From positions 62,001 through 126,000 of the forward strand of contig NZ_MDEN01000051.1 in NCBI RefSeq assembly GCF_001705435.1: DNA of 64,000 nucleotides. Direction: 5' to 3'. The stretch is from Pseudomonas graminis (GTDB lineage Bacteria; Pseudomonadota; Gammaproteobacteria; Pseudomonadales; Pseudomonadaceae). The position numbers were made by a program, and so were the translations under genes. This document shows positions 59,021 to 64,000 of this stretch, one piece after another; within the stretch, counting starts at the first letter, position 1, and the number at the start of each line of letters is the position of its first letter. A model generated the notes under the pieces. That model saw only the letters and a program-made list of their open reading frames with translations. It was not told where the DNA came from and did not search any database.

Positions 59021-61369
59021 TTACTTCTTCAACAACCGTAACCCGTTGGCCACCACCAACAGACTCACGCCCATGTCGGCGAACACCGCCATCCACATGG
59101 TCGCCATGCCGGCGAAGGTCACCGCCAGAAAGATCAGCTTGATCACCAACGCCAGCGCGATGTTCTGCTTGAGCACCGCCGCCGTGTCCCGCGACAGGCG
59201 AATGAAGGTCGGGATCTTGCGCAGATCATCATCCATCAGCGCCACGTCGGCGGTTTCGATGGCGGTGTCCGTGCCAGCCGCCGCCATGGCGAAACCGATC
59301 TCCGCCCGGGCCAGCGCCGGCGCATCGTTGATGCCGTCGCCGACCATGCCCACGCGATGGTTCTGCGCATACAGGGCTTCGATGGCTTGCAGCTTGTCGG
59401 TCGGCATCAGATTGCCCTGGGCCTGATCGATGCCCACCTGAGCGGCGATGGCCTTGGCCGTGTGCGGGTTGTCACCCGTCAGCATCATCGTCTTCACGCC
59501 CAGCGCATGCAGCTGCTCAATGGCCTCGCGGCTGCTGTCCTTGACCGTGTCGGCCACCGCAAACAACGCCAACGGGCCGGAGGCATCGAACAGCAGCACC
59601 ACGGTTTTTCCCTGGCTTTCCAGCGCTTCAAGTTGCGCTTCCAGCTCCGGCGAGCAATACCCGGCGTCATGCACCAGACGGTGGTTGCCCAAATGGTACA
59701 AACGCCCTTGCACTTCGCCCTTCACGCCAAGCCCTGCGAGCGCCTCGAACGCTTCAACCGGCAACCGAGCGCCTTCCTGCGCCGCCTTGGCAATGGCTTG
59801 AGAAACGGGGTGATCCGAGCGGCCCGCCAGACTCGCCGAGATCGCCAGCGCCTGTTCGCCCAATGACGCATCGAGCAACACGTAATCGGTCTGCACCGGC
59901 TTGCCGTGGGTGATGGTGCCGGTCTTGTCGAGGGCCAGATAATCGAGCTTGTGCCCCATCTCCAGGTACACGCCGCCCTTGATCAGAATGCCTTTGCGCG
60001 CCGCCGCTGCCAGACCGCTGACAATCGTCACTGGCGTGGAAATCACCAGCGCACACGGGCACGCGACCACCAGCAACACGAGCGCGCGGTAGATCCAGTC
60101 AAACCACACCGCCCCCATGAACAGCGGCGGGATGATCGCAATCGCCAGCGCCAGCGCGAACACGGCGGGCGTGTAGATTTTGGAAAAGCTGTCAACGAAA
60201 CGCTGAGTCGGCGCGCGCGCACCTTGGGCCGCCTCGACGGCGTGGATGATCCGCGCCAACGTCGAGTTGCTGGCGGCGGCGGTCACTTTGTATTCCAGCG
60301 AACCGGCCTGGTTAATGGTGCCGGCGAAGACCTTGTCGCCCACAGTTTTCTCGACCGGCAGGCTTTCGCCCGTGATCGGCGCCTGATCGATGCTCGACTG
60401 GCCGGCAACCACTTCACCGTCCAGCCCGATGCGCTCGCCCGGCTTGACCCGGACGACGCTGCCCAACGCAATATCCTTGACTTCAAGCTCAAGCCACTCG
60501 CCGTTCTGCTGTACGGTGGCGGTTTCCGGCGTCAGCTGCATCAGGCCGCCGATTGCGTTGCGGGCACGGTCCAGCGACTTGGCTTCAATCAGCTCGGCGA
60601 CGGTGAACAGAAACATCACCATCGCCGCTTCCGGCCACTGCCCGATCAGCACTGCACCGGTAACGGCAATGCTCATCAGCGCGTTTATATTCAGGTTGAA
60701 GTTTTTCAGGGCGATCCAGCCCTTCTTGTAGGTGGTCAGGCCGCCGCTGAAAATGGCGATCAGCGCGACGATGGCGACCACCCAGGTGGGTGCGGCGTTG
60801 GTGAAATGGATGACTTCCGCCGTCAACGCAGCGACACCCGACAACGCCAGCGGCCACCACGGTTTGTTGGCGGGCGGCAGCGACGCGGTTTCCTTGTCGG
60901 CGCCCTCCTCGATCAAGTCCGCCTGCATGCCCAGCGCGCCAATGGCTTCGCGGATGGGATCGGTGGACGGCAGCTCATGCCACACGCCCAGCACGCGATT
61001 GATCAGATTGAATTCGAGCTTCTGAATACCCTTCATCTTGCCGAGCTTGTTCTGGATAAGCGTCTGCTCGGTGGGGCAGTCCATGGCTTCGATGCGGAAG
61101 CTGCTGAGCTGACCTTCAGCGTCTGATGCGCCATCGATGGTCACGACGGACGGTGCGCTGTCATGGGAGCAGCACGCGTGGGCAGCGTGGTCGTGTTTGT
61201 GCACGGGCGTGAGTTTGGCTTGCCCGTGGTCATGACCGGCGTGATCGTGATCGGCGCGATCTGCGTGATCATGGCCGGAATGGTCATGGGCAGTGTGCTC
61301 GTGCTCGGCATGTTCGGGCGCGTCGTGAGCGGGTTTGTGCGAGGAAGATTTGTGTACAGAGTCACTCAT
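59021..61369 (-). CDS. cadA: P1B-type heavy-metal (Cd/Zn/Pb) exporting ATPase
   Basis: Inner-membrane pump that exports divalent soft metals. The 782 aa protein begins with a histidine-rich segment (about residues 6-70, many HDH and HxH, plus CCSHD), then a heavy-metal-associated fold with MDCPTE. Next come the TM helices with CPC (VVACPCALVIS), DKTGT phosphorylation site, HP (GRSDHPVS), GDGINDAPAL, and a last TM with Asp (VFADMGVSLLV). CPC plus this Asp indicate subclass P1B-2. ATG 61369 (MSDSVHKSS) is chosen, as the upstream start at 61408 overlaps the operator. Confidence 0.93.
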   Translation of the reverse strand: MSDSVHKSSSHKPAHDAPEHAEHEHTAHDHSGHDHADRADHDHAGHDHGQAKLTPVHKHDHAAHACCSHDSAPSVVTIDGASDAEGQLSSFRIEAMDCPTEQTLIQNKLGKMKGIQKLEFNLINRVLGVWHELPSTDPIREAIGALGMQADLIEEGADKETASLPPANKPWWPLALSGVAALTAEVIHFTNAAPTWVVAIVALIAIFSGGLTTYKKGWIALKNFNLNINALMSIAVTGAVLIGQWPEAAMVMFLFTVAELIEAKSLDRARNAIGGLMQLTPETATVQQNGEWLELEVKDIALGSVVRVKPGERIGLDGEVVAGQSSIDQAPITGESLPVEKTVGDKVFAGTINQAGSLEYKVTAAASNSTLARIIHAVEAAQGARAPTQRFVDSFSKIYTPAVFALALAIAIIPPLFMGAVWFDWIYRALVLLVVACPCALVISTPVTIVSGLAAAARKGILIKGGVYLEMGHKLDYLALDKTGTITHGKPVQTDYVLLDASLGEQALAISASLAGRSDHPVSQAIAKAAQEGARLPVEAFEALAGLGVKGEVQGRLYHLGNHRLVHDAGYCSPELEAQLEALESQGKTVVLLFDASGPLALFAVADTVKDSSREAIEQLHALGVKTMMLTGDNPHTAKAIAAQVGIDQAQGNLMPTDKLQAIEALYAQNHRVGMVGDGINDAPALARAEIGFAMAAAGTDTAIETADVALMDDDLRKIPTFIRLSRDTAAVLKQNIALALVIKLIFLAVTFAGMATMWMAVFADMGVSLLVVANGLRLLKK

Positions 61370-61406
61370 GGATTGAGTCTCTAAATGTGCGTGTTGCCAA
61401 GTGAAC

Positions 61407-61430
61407 ACCCTGTAGCCACTATAGGGTCAA
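61407..61430 (-). promoter_or_regulatory. CadR operator and cadA promoter element
   Basis: Interrupted palindrome 61407-61427 with arms ACCCT and AGGGT around a central TATAG..CTAC stretch, typical of MerR-family sites. On the minus strand it begins right after TTGACC (61430-61425) and fills the elongated spacer of the cadA promoter. It closely resembles the CadR box of P. putida as I remember it. Confidence 0.8.
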
Positions 61431-61452
61431 GCGTCCTATTGAGGTCTTGCGC

Positions 61453-61911
61453 ATGAATCCTTCATTTAAAATCGGCGAACTGGCGAAACTGACGGACTGC
61501 CCGGTGGAAACCATCCGCTATTACGAGCGCGAAGAACTGCTCAGTGAGCCTGCACGCAGCGACGGCAACTATCGGCTGTACACCCAAGAGCACGTCGAGC
61601 GCCTGACCTTCATCCGCAACTGCCGCAGCCTGGACATGACGCTCGACGAGATCCGCAGCCTGCTGGCGTTGCGCGACAGTCCGCAAGACCAGTGCGAGAA
61701 CGTCAACGCGCTGATCGACGAACACATCCAGCACGTGAACACCCGCGTCGCGAGCCTGCAAGCGTTGCAGGAGCAACTGGTCGACCTGCGCCAACGCTGC
61801 AGCGAAGGCGCGCCGGATCACTGCGGGATTCTGGATCGACTGGAAATCAGCGGGAGTGTCGTGGATGCCGATGTCGAACACTCTCACGTAGGGCGCAGCC
61901 ACGGGCATTGA
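61453..61911 (+). CDS. cadR: MerR-family metal-responsive regulator CadR
   Basis: A 152 aa activator of the divergent ATPase gene. The N-terminal HTH (FKIGELAKLTDCPVETIRYYEREELL) and dimerisation helix are followed by the metal-binding cysteines (QDQC near 78, RCSEGAPDHC near 113-121) and a histidine tail HSHVGRSHGH typical of Pseudomonas CadR. Start ATG 61453; a TTG two codons upstream is possible. It probably binds the palindrome just upstream and also represses itself. Confidence 0.93.
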   Translation: MNPSFKIGELAKLTDCPVETIRYYEREELLSEPARSDGNYRLYTQEHVERLTFIRNCRSLDMTLDEIRSLLALRDSPQDQCENVNALIDEHIQHVNTRVASLQALQEQLVDLRQRCSEGAPDHCGILDRLEISGSVVDADVEHSHVGRSHGH

Positions 61912-61935
61912 ACGGTTTGTGGTATGGCATCCGAC

Positions 61936-61963
61936 GCCTTCCCGGCTAAAGCCGGTCCCACTG
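61936..61963. repeat. Single REP element
   Basis: One CCGGCTAAAGCCGGTCCCAC copy of the GGACCGGCTTTAGCCGG family, downstream of cadR. Confidence 0.85.
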
Positions 61964-61974
61964 TCAGGATGGGC

Positions 61975-62063
61975 GTAGGAGCGCGCTTGCCCGCGAACGC
62001 AGTGTGTCAGGCAATGTCGAGGCGCAGGCAAATCGCAATCGCGGGCAAGCGCGCTCCTGCAGG
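61975..62063. repeat. REP-like doublet, GTAGGAGCGCGCTTGCCCGC type
   Basis: Inverted copies of GTAGGAGCGCGCTTGCCCGC and GCGGGCAAGCGCGCTCCTGC about 45 bases apart between cadR and thyA. A fourth sequence class among the REPs of this window. Confidence 0.9.
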
Positions 62064-62089
62064 TCCAGCGAATGGCTTCGGATCAGCGC

Positions 62090-62923
62090 TTAAACAGCCA
62101 CTGGCGCCTTGATGCTCGGATCCGCGTTATAACCCACGATCTCGAAATCTTCGAATCGATAGTCATAGATGCTTTCAGGGCGACGCTTGATGCTCAGCTG
62201 CGGCAGCTGTCGCGGGGTGCGGGTGAGCTGCGTCGCGATCTGCTCCTCGTGGTTGGAGTAAGCGTGAGTGTCGCCCAGGCTGACGATGATCTCGTGGGGG
62301 ATCAGGTCGCATTGCTGAGCCAGCATATGGGTCAGCAGCGCCAGCGCGGCGATGTTGTACGGCAGGCCGAGGAAGACGTCGGAACTGCGGATGTACAACT
62401 GCATCGACAGCTTGCCGTCGGCCACGAAGGCCTGGTACAGCAAATGGCACACCGCAAGCGCTTGGCGCCCGGCCTTGACGTTCTCCTGCGGCGACAGCTT
62501 CTCGTCTGGCAGGTATTCGGTATTCCAGCCGTGGAACAGGATGCGGCGGCTGTTTGGGTTGTTCTTCAGGCAGTCGACCATGTAGTCGATCTGGTTGATC
62601 TTGCCGCCGTCCTTGGTCGGCCAGCCAGTCCACTGCGCGCCGTACACCGGGCCCAGATCGCCGTCTTCAGTGGCCCACTCGTCCCAGATGGTCACGCCGT
62701 TTTCGTTGAGCCATTTGGTGTTGGTGTTGCCGCTGAGCATCCAGATCAGCTCGTTGGCGATGCTCTTGAAGTGCAGCTTTTTGGTGGTCAGCAGCGGGAA
62801 GCCATCGGCCAGGTTGTGGCGAATCTGCCGACCGAACACGGCAGTGGTGCCGGTCCCGGTGCGGTCGCCCTTGCGGGTGCCGTTGTTGATGACGTCCTGC
62901 AGCAGTTCAAGGTATTGCTTCAT
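62090..62923 (-). CDS. thyA: Thymidylate synthase ThyA
   Basis: Converts dUMP to dTMP with methylene-THF in the cytoplasm. The 277 aa protein has [14 protein letters not shown], the nucleotide loop [12 protein letters not shown] and GDTHAYSNH, all intact. The catalytic cysteine (Cys159) is present, but the normally invariant flank Pro-Pro-Cys-His reads Ala157-Val158-Cys159-His160 here. It lies 73 bases downstream of lgt on the same strand, the usual bacterial pairing. Confidence 0.95.
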   Translation of the reverse strand: MKQYLELLQDVINNGTRKGDRTGTGTTAVFGRQIRHNLADGFPLLTTKKLHFKSIANELIWMLSGNTNTKWLNENGVTIWDEWATEDGDLGPVYGAQWTGWPTKDGGKINQIDYMVDCLKNNPNSRRILFHGWNTEYLPDEKLSPQENVKAGRQALAVCHLLYQAFVADGKLSMQLYIRSSDVFLGLPYNIAALALLTHMLAQQCDLIPHEIIVSLGDTHAYSNHEEQIATQLTRTPRQLPQLSIKRRPESIYDYRFEDFEIVGYNADPSIKAPVAV

Positions 62924-62996
62924 GACCAGAGGCCCTCTGTTTCGGTGAATCCGCCGAACCCATAAGGCCCGGCGCTCAGCAGATGTACCCGGCGCG

Positions 62997-63803
62997 TCAC
63001 ACCGCAGCGTTGTTGGCAGCGGGCGCGCGGTGGTAAGCCAGCCAGATCAGCACCAGGCCGCCGATGATCATCGGCAGGCTGAGGATCTGCCCCATGGTGA
63101 CCCAGCCCCAGGCCAGATAACCGAGCTGGGCATCCGGCACGCGGACGAACTCCACCACGAAGCGGAAGATGCCGTAGAACAACGCGAACATGCCGGAAAC
63201 GGCCATGGTCGGACGCGGCTTGCGGGAGAAAAAGTAGAGAATGACGAACAAGGCCACGCCTTCCAGCGCGAACTGGTAGAGCTGTGACGGGTGGCGCGGC
63301 AGCTGCGCAGGGTCGGTGGGGAACACCATGGCCCAGGGCAGATCAGTCGGCTTGCCCCACAGTTCGGCGTTGATGAAATTGCCGATGCGCCCGGCACCCA
63401 GACCGATCGGCACCATGGGCGCGATGAAGTCCATGAGCTGGAAGAACGACTTGCCGTTGCGCTTGCCGAACCAGTACGTCGCGATCATCACGCCGATGAA
63501 GCCGCCGTGGAACGCCATGCCGCCCTTCCACACTTCAAAGATCAGCAGCGGGTTGGCGATGTAGTTGGGCAGATCGTAGAACAGCACGTAGCCCAGCCGT
63601 CCACCGACGATGACGCCCATGGCGACCCAGAAAATCATGTCCGAGAGCTTTTCTTTGGTCCACGTCGGGTCAAAGCGATTCAAGCGACGGGATGCCAGGT
63701 ACCAGGCACTGCCGATACCGACCAGATACATCAGGCCGTACCAATGGATTTGCAGCGGACCGATGGCCACGGCTACCGGGTCAATCTGCGGGTAAGGCAG
63801 CAT
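62997..63803 (-). CDS. lgt: Prolipoprotein diacylglyceryl transferase
   Basis: Inner-membrane enzyme that transfers diacylglycerol from phosphatidylglycerol to the lipobox Cys of prolipoproteins. The 268 aa protein has seven TM helices, the HGG motif ([12 protein letters not shown], about residue 100), and the Lgt signature [13 protein letters not shown] (about 139). It is the probable first gene of lgt-thyA. Confidence 0.97.
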   Translation of the reverse strand: MLPYPQIDPVAVAIGPLQIHWYGLMYLVGIGSAWYLASRRLNRFDPTWTKEKLSDMIFWVAMGVIVGGRLGYVLFYDLPNYIANPLLIFEVWKGGMAFHGGFIGVMIATYWFGKRNGKSFFQLMDFIAPMVPIGLGAGRIGNFINAELWGKPTDLPWAMVFPTDPAQLPRHPSQLYQFALEGVALFVILYFFSRKPRPTMAVSGMFALFYGIFRFVVEFVRVPDAQLGYLAWGWVTMGQILSLPMIIGGLVLIWLAYHRAPAANNAAV

Positions 63804-64000
63804 TGCGACTCCTTGAAATAGAAGCGCTCATTGAGCGACGAAGCAGAACTATGCGGCGGCGGCAGCAGGTGGTGCCACCCAATAATGATGAAATCTGGTG
63901 TAAGAGCGACCGCGATGAAAGCCTCGCACGCCGACGATGCCGCTCTCACTAGCACGGACATCTCTCAAAAACAGTGCGGCATGTTACCGGACCGCGCCGA

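Noticed and set aside
61370..61408. Upstream start for the metal ATPase at 61408
   Set aside because: It would place the start codon inside the CadR operator and promoter; ATG 61369 fits the expected leader.
63804..64000. Possible gene at the window end
   Set aside because: Short frames on both strands (such as 63692-63952) have no motif and overlap lgt; the stretch is more likely the lgt leader and promoter.

Overview
This window comes from the chromosome of a Pseudomonas, most likely of the fluorescens/syringae lineage. The support is the gene content and order (recalled from memory, it follows the P. aeruginosa PAO1 block from ponA near PA5045 to the hut genes and fbp near PA5110), high GC with matching codon use, and many Pseudomonas-type REP elements (GTGGGAGCGAGCTTGCTCGC and GTAGGACCGGCTTTAGCCGG families). 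Species cannot be fixed from the window. There is no rRNA, tRNA, prophage, IS element or CRISPR array.

Layout: (1) 1-9.4 kb: class A penicillin-binding protein (ponA), malic enzyme, a secreted SNase-like nuclease, ribosomal protein L31, the restart helicase PriA and ArgRS. (2) 9.4-13 kb: a SPOR protein, the HslVU protease, a DUF971 protein behind a heptamer tandem repeat, and a small PHA-system protein. The mcl-PHA synthesis cluster expected here from other pseudomonads is absent. (3) 13-19.4 kb: ubiE-ubiJ-ubiB (ubiquinone), hisI-hisE (histidine synthesis), tatABC (twin-arginine export) and rsmE, with mostly overlapping or touching genes. (4) 19.4-23.7 kb: two tandem HBM-type chemoreceptors, the first broken by a one-base frameshift. 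(5) 23.9-30.2 kb: opgGH (periplasmic glucans) with an unusual low-complexity insertion in OpgG, then pip-dtd. (6) 30.5-39.2 kb: glycogen phosphorylase, a repeat-rich spacer, a DUF2339/DUF3999 membrane pair of unknown function, and class I fructose-1,6-bisphosphatase. (7) 39.3-41 kb: a ParE/Phd-type toxin-antitoxin pair, then a small lipoprotein and a lipocalin lipoprotein.

(8) 41-58.9 kb is a full histidine-utilisation (hut) region: hutF, divergent from hutC-hutD, then nhaA, then hutU, an NCS1 transporter, an ABC transporter (hutX-hutW-hutV), two tandem HAL-family genes, an amino-acid permease (hutT), hutI and hutG. HutF plus HutG give the five-step route: histidine to urocanate to imidazolone propionate to formiminoglutamate to formylglutamate to glutamate plus formate. 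HutC is the repressor. Candidate HutC operators and a sigma-54-type promoter lie upstream of hutF/hutC and hutU. The most striking observation is that the first HAL paralogue (51929-53578) lacks the Ala-Ser-Gly triad that forms the MIO cofactor and also lacks the catalytic tyrosine, while the overlapping second paralogue has both.

(9) 58.9-64 kb: the CadA-type P1B metal ATPase and its divergent MerR-family regulator CadR with a classic operator, then thymidylate synthase (with an odd active-site flank) and Lgt.
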